Shown in pieces: positions 23,268 to 31,590 of a stretch of DNA of 64,000 nucleotides. Numbering within the stretch: the stretch's first letter is position 1; each line of letters starts with the position of its first letter. Position numbers and translations under genes: made by a program. The stretch comes from Streptomyces sp. NBC_01445 (lineage in GTDB: Bacteria > Actinomycetota > Actinomycetes > Streptomycetales > Streptomycetaceae), in assembly GCF_035918235.1 (NCBI RefSeq), contig NZ_CP109485.1, positions 6,735,001 through 6,799,000 of the forward strand, in the 5' to 3' direction. The notes under the pieces were generated by a model, which worked only from the letters and a program-made list of their open reading frames with translations, searched no databases and was not told the DNA's origin.

Positions 23268-23825
23268 CTAGTCCAGCTCCGAGGCCTCGAACACCGCGCG
23301 GGCCGCGTCGCCGTCGATGCGGGCCGCGAGGCGGTCGACGACCGGGGTGCCGCAGCGGAGCAGCCCGTTCGCGCGGGCCCGGCGCGCGCCCGTCTCCAGG
23401 CGGTGCCAGACGACGGGGTTGTCGGTGAGCACCTTCGGGTCCAGCTCGACGCGCCCGCCGAGCGCGTCCCGCAGCACGAGCCGCGGCGTCACCCCGTCGC
23501 TGTGGCGCACCGACGTGAGCAGGTCCGTGCAGACCCGCCGTGTGCCCCAGACGCCGCGCACGGCGAGCCAGCCGGGACCCGCGCTGACCAGCGGCGGATG
23601 CAGCACGGCGTGCAGCAGCGCCGAGAGCCCCGCCCACAGCCCGACCCGCGCCGCGCTGAGCGTGCCGTTGGCCGTGTCGATCACCAGGATCAGGCAGAAC
23701 AGCGTGAGCGCGCAGAACACCGCCGCCCGCAGATCGGCGGCCCACCGCCGGTCCCGCACCACCGTGTCCTGCGAAGCCGGCGCCGCCGCCCGCCCGCGGG
23801 ATCCCGCCCTCGTGTCTCGTCCCAT
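23268..23825 (-). CDS. Hypothetical membrane protein
   Basis: A 185-residue protein from the ATG at 23825 (a GTG three codons earlier is the alternative; neither has a clear ribosome binding site). A charged N-terminus is followed by two hydrophobic segments (about 31-50, ending LFCLILVIDTANG, and 56-74). The cytoplasmic C-terminal half holds a WLAVRGVWGTRRVCTDLLTSVRHSDG segment like a small PH-like module, then a Gly/Asp/Leu-rich part. Convergent with the SDR gene. I recognise it only as a type common in Streptomyces; the function is unknown. Confidence 0.75.
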   Translation of the reverse strand: MGRDTRAGSRGRAAAPASQDTVVRDRRWAADLRAAVFCALTLFCLILVIDTANGTLSAARVGLWAGLSALLHAVLHPPLVSAGPGWLAVRGVWGTRRVCTDLLTSVRHSDGVTPRLVLRDALGGRVELDPKVLTDNPVVWHRLETGARRARANGLLRCGTPVVDRLAARIDGDAARAVFEASELD

Positions 23826-24045
23826 GCAGCGCACCGTAAGCCCGTGCGGCGCCCCAGGTCAGCACTCTTGACGCGTCGCTGATCCAGCGGCCGCGCATGT
23901 TGACGCCGTGCTGACGGGAGGGCCGACATACGGCTGTAGTCCCTCTGTCGTAATCCGGCCGCATGGTTGATCGTTGGGCCGTCGGAATCCGTGGACGCCG
24001 AAAGAAGCCGGCGTTCAAGAGCAGCGAGAAGCAGGGGGACGATCA

Positions 24046-25293
24046 ATGACCATCAGCCGCAGGGGACTGCTCGGGACCGGCGCCGCGCTGGGGCTGCTCA
24101 CCGCGTGCGGCTCCAACACGGGCCGGGACGATGGAGGCTCGGGCGGCGGGCCGGAGCTTTCGCAGTGGTACCACCAGTACGGCGAGCAGGGCACCGAGCA
24201 GGCCGTGAAGAAGTACGCCGCCGCGTACGACAAGGCGCGCGTCACCGTCCAGTGGCGGCCGGGCAACTACGACGAGCAGACCGCCGCCGCGCTCCTCACC
24301 GACTCGGGCCCCGACGTCTTCGAGGTCAACGGGCCCACCCTCGACCAGATCCAGGGCAAGCAGACCGCCGACCTCACCGGCCTGTTCGAGGGGGTCAAGG
24401 ACGACTTCAACCCGGCGGTCCTCGCTCCGAAGACGTACGACGGCAGGATCTGGGCGATCCCGCAGGTCATCGACATGCAGATGCTCTACTACCGCAAGAG
24501 CCTGCTCGCCGACGCGGGCGTCGAGCCGCCGGAGACGCTCGACGAGCTCGTGGACGCCGCGAAGAAACTCACCTCGAAGAAGGCGAAGGGCCTCTTCCTC
24601 GGCAACGACGGCGGCGCGGGCGTCCTCGGCGGTACGCCTCTGTACGCGGCCGGCCTCGAACTCGTCACCGAGGACGGCAAGGTCGGCTTCGACGACCCGG
24701 CCGCCGCGCGAGCCCTCGGCAAGATCCACCAGCTGTACGCCGACAAGTCGCTGCTCCTGGGCGCGCCCTCCGACTGGTCCGACCCGTCGGCGTTCGTCCA
24801 GGGCCTGACCGCCATGCAGTGGTCCGGCCTGTGGGCGCTGCCCACCGTGCAGAAGGAGCTCGGCGACGACTTCGGCGTCCTGCCCTTCCCGAAGGACGGC
24901 GCGGGCAGGCCGTCGGTGCCGGTCGGCGCATACGGCGCGGCGGTCTCCACCCGTGGCGAGCACCAGCAGGCCGCGAAGGACTACCTCAGGTGGCTGTGGA
25001 TCGACCGCACCGAATACCAGGAGGACTTCGCCCTCTCGTACGGCTTCCACATCCCGGCCCGTATCTCGCTGGCGAAGAAGGCCGCGAAGCTGCGGAAGGG
25101 CGCGGCGGCCGACGCCGTCCGCTTCACGACCGACCACGGCTTCGCCCAGCCCTTGAGGTGGACACCCGCGAGCCAGACCGCGTACCAGGATGCCCTGAGC
25201 CGCATCATCAAGGACGGCGCGAGCCCGGACAGCGAGCTCAAGGGAGTCGTGCGGAAGGTGTCGGCCGAGCTCGACCGCGTGAAGAAGAAGTGA
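24046..25293 (+). CDS. ABC transporter sugar-binding lipoprotein
   Basis: A 415-residue extracellular solute-binding protein of family 1. The N-terminus has a twin-arginine motif (SRRGLLG) and a lipobox LLTAC, so it is probably Tat-exported and anchored by a lipidated Cys. The middle has SGPDVFEVNGPTLDQIQ and WAIPQVIDMQMLYYRKSLL, typical of oligosaccharide binders. The ATG at 24046 follows AGGGGGAC by 4 nt. It is first in a three-gene importer operon; the permease GTG overlaps its stop (GTGA). No regulator gene is adjacent, and the sugar cannot be named. Confidence 0.93.
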   Translation: MTISRRGLLGTGAALGLLTACGSNTGRDDGGSGGGPELSQWYHQYGEQGTEQAVKKYAAAYDKARVTVQWRPGNYDEQTAAALLTDSGPDVFEVNGPTLDQIQGKQTADLTGLFEGVKDDFNPAVLAPKTYDGRIWAIPQVIDMQMLYYRKSLLADAGVEPPETLDELVDAAKKLTSKKAKGLFLGNDGGAGVLGGTPLYAAGLELVTEDGKVGFDDPAAARALGKIHQLYADKSLLLGAPSDWSDPSAFVQGLTAMQWSGLWALPTVQKELGDDFGVLPFPKDGAGRPSVPVGAYGAAVSTRGEHQQAAKDYLRWLWIDRTEYQEDFALSYGFHIPARISLAKKAAKLRKGAAADAVRFTTDHGFAQPLRWTPASQTAYQDALSRIIKDGASPDSELKGVVRKVSAELDRVKKK

Positions 25294-26273
25294 GCCTGCG
25301 GCAAGAGGGCCGCCGCCAGGCGATCCCTCGGCAGAGAGGCGGCGGGCAGGGCGGCACGGCACGGAAGTGGGCCGGAGTCCAGAACCGCACCCTCTGGTTC
25401 TGGATCTTCGTCGGGCCCTTCCTCCTCGGCCTCGGCGTCTTCACGTACATCCCGCTCGGCTGGAGCGTCTACCTCAGCTTCTTCGACGCGCACAACACCG
25501 TCACCCCGAGCGACTTCGTCGGCCTCGGCAACTACACGGCGATGCTGAAGAACGAGGCCTTCACCGACAGCCTGTGGACCTTCCTCGTCTTCTCGCTCTT
25601 CATCGTGCCCGCGACCTACGCGCTCTCGCTCGCCCTCGCCCTGATGGTGAACCGGCAGCGCCGCGCCCAGGCGTTCTTCCGCTCGGTCTTCTTCCTGCCC
25701 GCCGCCTGTTCCTACGTGGTGGCGGCCCTGATCTGGAAGATGTCGATCTTCAACGGGGTGCGGTTCGGGCTCGCCAACACCGTCCTCGGCTGGTTCGGCG
25801 GTGACCAGATCGCCTGGCTGTCGACGACCGACCCGCCCTGGTACTGGGCCGTCATCGTCACCGTACGGCTCTGGCTCCAGGCCGGCTTCTACATGGTGCT
25901 GTTCCTCGCGGGGCTCCAGCGCATCAGCCCCACCCTCTACGAGGCGGCGGCCGTCGACGGGGCGCGGCCCGGCTGGCAGGTCTTCCGGCACATCACGTTC
26001 CCGCAGCTGCGGGCCACCTCCGTGGCGGTCGTCCTGCTTCTCGTCATCAACGCCTTCCAGGCCTTCGACGAGTTCTACAACCTGCTCTCGGACGCCCGCG
26101 GCTATCCGCCGTACGCCAGGCCCCCGCTCGTCTACCTCTACTACACGGCGCTCGGCCAGGGGCAGAACCTCGGGCTCGGCAGTGCGGGCGCGGTGCTGCT
26201 CGCGCTGATCATCGCGGTGGTGACGGTAGGGCAGGCCAAGTGGTTCGGCCTCGGCCGCAAGGAGGCACAGTGA
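25290..26273 (+). CDS. ABC sugar transporter permease, MalF type
   Basis: A 327-residue inner-membrane permease with six predicted TM helices (first WFWIFVGPFLLGLGVFTYIPL) and the EAA loop YEAAAVDGARPGWQVFRHITFPQLR that docks the ATPase. The start is the GTG at 25290 inside the stop of the binding-protein gene, so translation is coupled. No ATPase gene is present, as is usual in Streptomyces, where the shared MsiK ATPase serves many sugar importers. Confidence 0.93.
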   Translation: MSLRQEGRRQAIPRQRGGGQGGTARKWAGVQNRTLWFWIFVGPFLLGLGVFTYIPLGWSVYLSFFDAHNTVTPSDFVGLGNYTAMLKNEAFTDSLWTFLVFSLFIVPATYALSLALALMVNRQRRAQAFFRSVFFLPAACSYVVAALIWKMSIFNGVRFGLANTVLGWFGGDQIAWLSTTDPPWYWAVIVTVRLWLQAGFYMVLFLAGLQRISPTLYEAAAVDGARPGWQVFRHITFPQLRATSVAVVLLLVINAFQAFDEFYNLLSDARGYPPYARPPLVYLYYTALGQGQNLGLGSAGAVLLALIIAVVTVGQAKWFGLGRKEAQ

Positions 26274-27109
26274 GGGACGAATCCCGGGTCAGGGCCGGCC
26301 GCGCCCTGCGCCTCGCCCTGCTGATCGCGCTGGCGCTCCTGTTCCTGATCCCTTTCTACCTCCTGGTACGCAACGGGCTCGCGGCAGAGAGCGACATCAC
26401 CTCGCCCGAGTGGACGTTCTTCCCGTCCTCGCTGCGCTGGGGAAACGTGCGGGAACTCTTCGCCGACACGTCCGTCCCCTACGCCCGCTCGCTGCTCAAC
26501 TCCGCGCTCATCGCGGTTGCGACGACGCTCGGCACCCTGCTCCTCGCCTCGCTCGCCGGCTACGGCCTGGCCCGCATCCCGTACCGGCACGCGAACAAGG
26601 TCTTCTACGCGATCCTCGGCACCCTGATGGTCCCGGCCGCGGTCACCTTCGTGCCGAGCTTCGTGCTCGTCTCGTCACTGGGCTGGATCTCGACACTGCG
26701 CGGCCTGATCGTCCCGACCCTGTTCTCCGCGTTCGCGTGCTTCGTCTTCCGCCAGTACTTCCTCGGTTTTCCGGGGGAGCTGGAGGACGCGGCGCGCGTC
26801 GACGGGCTCGGCTACTGGCGTACGTACTGGCGGGTGGTCGTGCCCAACTCCCGGCCCGTTTTCGCGGCCGTCGGCACCATCGTCTTCATCGGCGCGTGGA
26901 ACTCGTTCCTGTGGCCCCTGGTCATCGGCCAGGACCGCAACGCGTGGACCGTCCAGGTGGCACTGTCGTCCTTCACCACGGCCCAAGTGGTGCGGCTCCA
27001 CGAGCTGTTCATCGCGGCGGCCGTGTCGATCGTGCCGCTGCTCGTGGTGTTCCTGTTCTTCCAGCGGTGGATCGTGGCGGGGGTGGAACGCTCGGGCATC
27101 GACGACTGA
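26270..27109 (+). CDS. ABC sugar transporter permease, MalG type
   Basis: A 279-residue permease with six TM helices; the first is ALRLALLIALALLFLIPFYLL and the EAA loop is LEDAARVDGLGYWRTYWRVVVPNSR. The GTG at 26270 overlaps the preceding stop by 4 nt. It pairs with the MalF-type protein to form the channel and ends the operon. Confidence 0.93.
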   Translation: MRDESRVRAGRALRLALLIALALLFLIPFYLLVRNGLAAESDITSPEWTFFPSSLRWGNVRELFADTSVPYARSLLNSALIAVATTLGTLLLASLAGYGLARIPYRHANKVFYAILGTLMVPAAVTFVPSFVLVSSLGWISTLRGLIVPTLFSAFACFVFRQYFLGFPGELEDAARVDGLGYWRTYWRVVVPNSRPVFAAVGTIVFIGAWNSFLWPLVIGQDRNAWTVQVALSSFTTAQVVRLHELFIAAAVSIVPLLVVFLFFQRWIVAGVERSGIDD

Positions 27110-27131
27110 CCCCACCCCCTCTCTCTACGGG

Positions 27132-27899
27132 CTATGCGGCCGAGCCGCCGTCGATCACCAGGTCGGCGCCGACCACGGACGCGGCGTCCTCGGACGCCAG
27201 GTACAGCACGGCGGCGGCTACCTCGTCCGGCGCCGAGACCCGGCCGAGCGGTGACTGCTCCTTCATACGGACGGCCCGCTCGGCCTCGGTCTCGCCGGGG
27301 AGCAGGGACATGGCGGTCGCGGAGGGGCCCGGGCTCACCGCGTTGACACGGACCCCGTCACCGATGTGGTCGAGGGCCGCGCCCCTGGTCAGGGCGGAGA
27401 CGGCCGCCTTCGACACGGCGTAACCGGTCACGCCCGCCCGGGACTTGTGGGGGCCGAGGTTGGAGGAGATGTTGACGATCGCGCCGCCGCGCTCCTGCGT
27501 CCGCATCTGCGCGACCTCGGCCTGGAGGGCGAGAAGCACGCCGGTGACGTTGATGTCGAGCATCATCTGCCAGTCACCGGACGCGAGTTCGGCGACGGGG
27601 CCCGCGCCGCGGAAGACGCCGGCGTTGTTCACGGCGACGTCGAGCGACCCGAACCGCTCGACGATGGCGCGCACCAGGTCCTGAAGGTCTCCGGCCCGGC
27701 TCACGTCGGCGGTGTGCGCGACGGCGGTGCCGCCCGCCGCTTCGATGAGGTCCACGGTCGCGTCGAGGGTGGCGCGGGTCCGTCCGGCGACGACGACGCG
27801 CGCGCCTTCTGCGGCGAAGGCGAGCGCGATGGCCCGCCCGAGCCCGGTTCCGGCACCGGTGACGAGGACGCTCTTACCGGCGAAGCGACTGCGGGACAT
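27132..27899 (-). CDS. SDR-family oxidoreductase
   Basis: A 255-residue classical short-chain dehydrogenase. It has TGAGTGLGRAIALAF (cofactor), NNAGVF, IVNISSNLG (Ser), YAVSK (Tyr, Lys) and the C-terminal GADLVIDGGSAA. The start at 27899 is marked by AAGGAG 7 nt upstream; the 29 extra codons before it are not coding. It follows the TetR gene on the same strand with 116 bp between, and an operator-like site at 27946-27960 resembles the one before the TetR gene. Confidence 0.92.
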   Translation of the reverse strand: MSRSRFAGKSVLVTGAGTGLGRAIALAFAAEGARVVVAGRTRATLDATVDLIEAAGGTAVAHTADVSRAGDLQDLVRAIVERFGSLDVAVNNAGVFRGAGPVAELASGDWQMMLDINVTGVLLALQAEVAQMRTQERGGAIVNISSNLGPHKSRAGVTGYAVSKAAVSALTRGAALDHIGDGVRVNAVSPGPSATAMSLLPGETEAERAVRMKEQSPLGRVSAPDEVAAAVLYLASEDAASVVGADLVIDGGSAA

Positions 27900-27945
27900 G
27901 AAGGGCTCCTTGGGTGGTGGGCCGGGCGGTGGATCAGGCATTTCC

Positions 27946-27960
27946 AGAACGATTGGTTCA
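27946..27960. promoter_or_regulatory. Operator candidate before the SDR gene
   Basis: AGAACGATTGGTTCA contains the dyad GAAC-n5-GTTC and matches AGAACGATCGGTCA at 28647 in AGAACGAT-GGT. Shared sites before the TetR gene and its neighbour point to control by that TetR protein. Confidence 0.55.
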
Positions 27961-28015
27961 GTATGTGGGCATGCGGAAGAGTCCATGGGTGGATCAGGGG
28001 CGGCCCCTCGCTCGC

Positions 28016-28624
28016 TCAGAAGCTCTCTGGCGCAGCCGCTCGGTCCAGGAGGCCGAGCGCCTGCTCCGCCGCGTCCCGTACGCGCGCCGGGTCCGGCGAT
28101 GCCTTGCCGACGACGCGCATGCCCTGCATCAGGACGAGCAGCAGACGGGCGAGTGCCCGGGGGTCGCGGTCGGCGGGCAGCTCGCCCTGGGCCCGCGCCC
28201 GGGTGAGCGTGGCGTGCAGCAGCGTCTCGATGTGCTCCCAGCTGCGTTCCACGCGGCGTGCGGCGGCCGTGTCGTGCGGGGCCAGCTCCGTCGCCGTATT
28301 GGTGACGAAGCAGCCGGTCAGGCGCCGTTCGTCGGCCGTCGCCTCGGCGGCGAAGCGCCGGACGAGCCCGCGCACGGCCGGCAGCGCGGGGCCGCCGGCC
28401 GACAGGTCCGCGAGGATGGCCGCGTCGGCGGACTCGGCGTACCGGTCCATGGCCTTCAGGTACAGCTCGTGCTTGTTGCCGAAGGTCGCGTAGATGCTGG
28501 CGCGGCCGATGCCGAGATGGTCGACGAGGTCCGCCATCGACGTCGCCTCGTAGCCGCGCCGCCAGAACAGCTCCAGGGCCGACTGGAGTGCGGCGTCCGG
28601 ATCGAATTCCTTGGTCCTGGCCAG
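28016..28624 (-). CDS. TetR/AcrR-family regulator, probable CTG start
   Basis: The frame from the only ATG (28537) begins with MADLVDHLGIGRASIYATFGNK and would lack helix 1 of the DNA-binding domain. Upstream the frame stays open and reads LARTKEFDPDAALQSALELFWRRG before YEATS, which is the missing normal TetR N-terminus. No ATG, GTG or TTG is present there; the best start is the CTG at 28622-28624, giving 202 residues. No ribosome binding site precedes it, so a leaderless transcript from the promoter next to 28647 is possible. The C-terminal part fits the TetR_C group of SDR/quinone regulators (GCFVTNTATELAPHD). Confidence 0.82.
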   Translation of the reverse strand: MARTKEFDPDAALQSALELFWRRGYEATSMADLVDHLGIGRASIYATFGNKHELYLKAMDRYAESADAAILADLSAGGPALPAVRGLVRRFAAEATADERRLTGCFVTNTATELAPHDTAAARRVERSWEHIETLLHATLTRARAQGELPADRDPRALARLLLVLMQGMRVVGKASPDPARVRDAAEQALGLLDRAAAPESF

Positions 28625-28646
28625 GGAAAGGAGACTAGGCGTAACT

Positions 28647-28660
28647 AGAACGATCGGTCA
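28647..28660. promoter_or_regulatory. Operator candidate before the TetR gene
   Basis: AGAACGATCGGTCA, centred on the palindrome CGATCG with near-symmetric GAA/GTC flanks, 23 nt before the CTG start. It resembles the site at 27946 before the SDR gene. Confidence 0.55.
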
Positions 28661-28674
28661 AGAAGTGCGGCCGG

Positions 28675-29037
28675 TCACGCGAGGCTCGACGTCGTCTGTA
28701 CGGCATACGTGGCCACCGCGTACGCCTCGTCGTCGAGGCACGTGCCGCTCTCCAGGTCGAAGCGCTGCTTGAGCAGCGGTGACGCGACGAACGGGCGGCC
28801 CTGCGACGAGCCGATCAGGCCGCGGGAGAGGACCGCGGCGCCCGTGAACGGGTCGCGGTTGCCGACCGCGTACAGGCGGCCCGAGCGGTCCAGGAACACG
28901 GCGGCCTGCCGGCCGTCGGGGAGCAGCGCCGCGACCCCGCGGCCCGGGGTCAGCCGGGCCAGCTCGCATACCGTGAACCAGGCGTCACCCAGGTGGAGTT
29001 GCACCATCACGGCGGTCTTCTCGGGAGCGACGGTCAT
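28675..29037 (-). CDS. nirD: Nitrite reductase (NAD(P)H) small subunit
   Basis: A 120-residue Rieske-like fold subunit of assimilatory nitrite reductase (nitrite to ammonium). It has the NirD pattern WFTVCELARLTPGRGVAALLPDGRQAAVF, a YAVGNRDPFTGAAVLSRG core and the end LKQRFDLESGTCLDDE. The Cys/His pairs of true Rieske proteins are absent, as is normal for NirD. It overlaps nirB by ATGA (29034-29037). Confidence 0.95.
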   Translation of the reverse strand: MTVAPEKTAVMVQLHLGDAWFTVCELARLTPGRGVAALLPDGRQAAVFLDRSGRLYAVGNRDPFTGAAVLSRGLIGSSQGRPFVASPLLKQRFDLESGTCLDDEAYAVATYAVQTTSSLA

Positions 29038-31589
29038 GACGTCACCGATCCTTCCAGGGGGCGGGAGCCGATGGAGAGCAGGGGCAGGTCGGGCTTGATC
29101 TGGTCGCGCTCCGGGACGAACCGCACCAGCGGGTCCGGGGCGTCGGGCGCGTTCACGAAGGACACGAAGCGCTCCAGGCGCTCCGGGTCGTCGAGGGTGT
29201 CGGCCCACTCGTCGCGGTAGTGCGCGACATGGTCGGCCATCAGGGCCTCCAGCTCGTCGCAGAGGCCGAGGGAGTCGTGCACGACGACGTCCCGTACGTG
29301 GTCGAGGCCGCCCTCGATCCGCTCCAGCCAGCCCGCCGTGCGCTCCAGACGGTCGGCCGTGCGGATGTAGAACATCAGGAACCGGTCGATCAGCCGGATC
29401 AGCTCGGCGTCGGAGAGGTCCTGCGCGAGGAGGTCCGCGTGGCGTGGGGTCGCGCCGCCGTTGCCGCCCACGTACAGGTTCCAGCCGTTGGCCGTGGCGA
29501 TCACCCCGAAGTCCTTCGACTGGGCCTCCGCGCACTCGCGCCCGCAGCCCGACACGGCCGACTTCAGCTTGTGCGGCGCCCGCAGACCCCGGTACCGCAG
29601 CTCCAGGTCGATCGCCATGCGCACGGAGTCCTGGACGCCGTAACGGCACCACGTCTGCCCCACACACGACTTCACCGTCCGCAGCGCCTTGCCGTACGCG
29701 TGGCCCGACTCGAAACCGGCGTCCACCAACCGTGCCCAGATCAGCGGCAGTTGCTCGACCCGCGCGCCGAACAGGTCGATCCGCTGACCTCCGGTGATCT
29801 TTGTGTAGAGGCCGAAGTCGCGGGCCACCTCGCCGATCACGATGAGCTTCTCCGGGGTGACCTCGCCGCCGGGGATGCGGGGCACGACCGAATAGGAGCC
29901 GTTCTTCTGGAGGTTGGCGAGGAAGTGGTCGTTCGTGTCCTGGAGGGCCGCCTGCTCGCCGTCGAGGACATGGCCCTCGGCGCCGATCGTCGGGGCGAGC
30001 GAGGCGATGATCGAGCCGACGGCCGGCTTGCAGACCTCGCACCCCTCGCCGCCGCGCGCGCCGTCACGCCCGTGCGCGTCGAGCAGGTCCGCGTACGACG
30101 CGATCCGCTTGACCCGGACGATCTCGTACAGCTCGGCGCGCGTGTGCGGGAAGCAGCCGCACAGGCCCTTGTCGCCGCTCTGGGGCAGGAGCTGGCCGAT
30201 CAGCTTCACGCAGCTGCCGCAGCCCGTACCGGCCTTGGTGCACTTCTTCACCTCGGGCAGCGTGGCGTGCGCCTGGATCGCTTCCTTGGTGACGTTGTGG
30301 CAGGAGCAGATCACCGCGTCGCCGGGCAGCGCCTCCGGGCCCAGCGCCACCGGCGCCCCCGCCCCCGCGGGCAGCACCAGCTGCTCGGGCGCCACGGGCG
30401 GCACCGAACCGGTCAGCGCGCGCAGTGTCCCGTACGCCTCCGCGTCCCCGACCAGGATCCCGCCGAGCAGCTCCCCCTCCGGACCCACGACCAGCTTCTT
30501 GTACGTGCCCGAGCGCGAGTCCGAGTAGACGACGTCGAGGCAGCCGTCGGCCGCGCCGTGCGCGTCGCCGAACGACGCCACGTCCACGCCGAGCAGCTTC
30601 AGCTTCGTCGACAAGTCGGCACCGGTGAACTGCCCCTCCTCCGACGCGATCGAGGCGGCCACCGTCTGCGCCATCTCGTAGCCCGGCGCGACCAGGCCGT
30701 ACACGCGGCCGTCCACGGCCTGCGCGCACTCGCCGATCGCGTACACCGCCGGGTCGCTGGTGCGGCAGCGCTCGTCGACGGTGATGCCGCCGCGTTCGCC
30801 GACTGTGAGCCCCATGTCGCGGGCGAGCTGGTCGCGCGGCCGTACGCCCGCCGAGAACACCACCAGGTCGGTCGCCAGTTCCGAGCCGTCCGACAGCTTC
30901 ATGGCGCGCACCGCGCCGGCCGTACCGTCGGGGCCCTCGGTCAGGATCTCCTGCGTGCCGACGCCCGTGTGGACGCTCAGGCCCATGCCCGTGATGGTGC
31001 GCAGGAGGGCCGCGCCGCCGCCTTCGTCGACCTGCACCGGCATGAGGCGCGGTGCGAACTCCACGACGTGCGTGTCGAGGCCGAGGCCGCGCAGGGCACC
31101 CGCCGCCTCCAGGCCGAGCAGCCCGCCGCCCACCACGGCCCCGGTCGTGGCGTGCTTCTTCGCGTACTCCTCGATCGCGAGCAGGTCCTCGATCGTGCGG
31201 TACACGAAACAGCCCGTCGCGTCCTTGCCGGGCACGGGCGGCACGAACGGGTAGGAGCCGGTCGCGAGGACGAGGGCGTCGTACGTGACCTGGAGACCGG
31301 AGCGCGCCGTGACCGTCCGCGTATCGCGGTCGATGTGCTCGGCGGGGTCCCCGAGGTGCAGCTCGATGCCGTGCCGGGCGATGAACTCCGCGTCCGTGAG
31401 CGAGAGGTCGTCCGGTGTGCGGCCCGAGAAGTACGAGGTGAGCTGGACCCGGTCGTAGGCGGGGCGCGGCTCCTCGCACAGCACGACGACGCGGTGCGTG
31501 TCCGTGAGCCCGCGCTCGGCGAGGGCCTCGAGGAAGCGCTGGCCGACCATGCCGTGGCCGACGAGGACGAGTGTGGGCATGGTGGGCAT
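29034..31589 (-). CDS. nirB: Nitrite reductase (NAD(P)H) large subunit
   Basis: An 851-residue siroheme and Fe-S flavoprotein. Order of domains: FAD/NAD(P)H reductase (1-about 400; GHGMVGQRFLEAL, GGGLLGLEAAGAL, GECAQ); BFD-type [2Fe-2S] domain (CSCHNVTKEAI to CTKAGTGCGSC); a second Cys-rich repeat (CGCFPHTR to CEVCKPAVG); nitrite/sulfite reductase half-domain; siroheme/[4Fe-4S] ligands in SCVGQTWCRYG and SGCGRECAEAQ. The start at 31589 has GGAGGA 8 nt before it; MPTMP also allows 31580. It lies 1 bp behind the FAD reductase gene, in one operon with nirD. A GlnR-like box precedes the operon. Confidence 0.96.
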   Translation of the reverse strand: MPTMPTLVLVGHGMVGQRFLEALAERGLTDTHRVVVLCEEPRPAYDRVQLTSYFSGRTPDDLSLTDAEFIARHGIELHLGDPAEHIDRDTRTVTARSGLQVTYDALVLATGSYPFVPPVPGKDATGCFVYRTIEDLLAIEEYAKKHATTGAVVGGGLLGLEAAGALRGLGLDTHVVEFAPRLMPVQVDEGGGAALLRTITGMGLSVHTGVGTQEILTEGPDGTAGAVRAMKLSDGSELATDLVVFSAGVRPRDQLARDMGLTVGERGGITVDERCRTSDPAVYAIGECAQAVDGRVYGLVAPGYEMAQTVAASIASEEGQFTGADLSTKLKLLGVDVASFGDAHGAADGCLDVVYSDSRSGTYKKLVVGPEGELLGGILVGDAEAYGTLRALTGSVPPVAPEQLVLPAGAGAPVALGPEALPGDAVICSCHNVTKEAIQAHATLPEVKKCTKAGTGCGSCVKLIGQLLPQSGDKGLCGCFPHTRAELYEIVRVKRIASYADLLDAHGRDGARGGEGCEVCKPAVGSIIASLAPTIGAEGHVLDGEQAALQDTNDHFLANLQKNGSYSVVPRIPGGEVTPEKLIVIGEVARDFGLYTKITGGQRIDLFGARVEQLPLIWARLVDAGFESGHAYGKALRTVKSCVGQTWCRYGVQDSVRMAIDLELRYRGLRAPHKLKSAVSGCGRECAEAQSKDFGVIATANGWNLYVGGNGGATPRHADLLAQDLSDAELIRLIDRFLMFYIRTADRLERTAGWLERIEGGLDHVRDVVVHDSLGLCDELEALMADHVAHYRDEWADTLDDPERLERFVSFVNAPDAPDPLVRFVPERDQIKPDLPLLSIGSRPLEGSVTS

Positions 31590-31590
31590 C

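Noticed and set aside
24046..27109. Missing ATPase gene as a defect of the importer operon
   Set aside because: Streptomyces sugar importers usually share the MsiK ATPase coded elsewhere, so the absence is normal.
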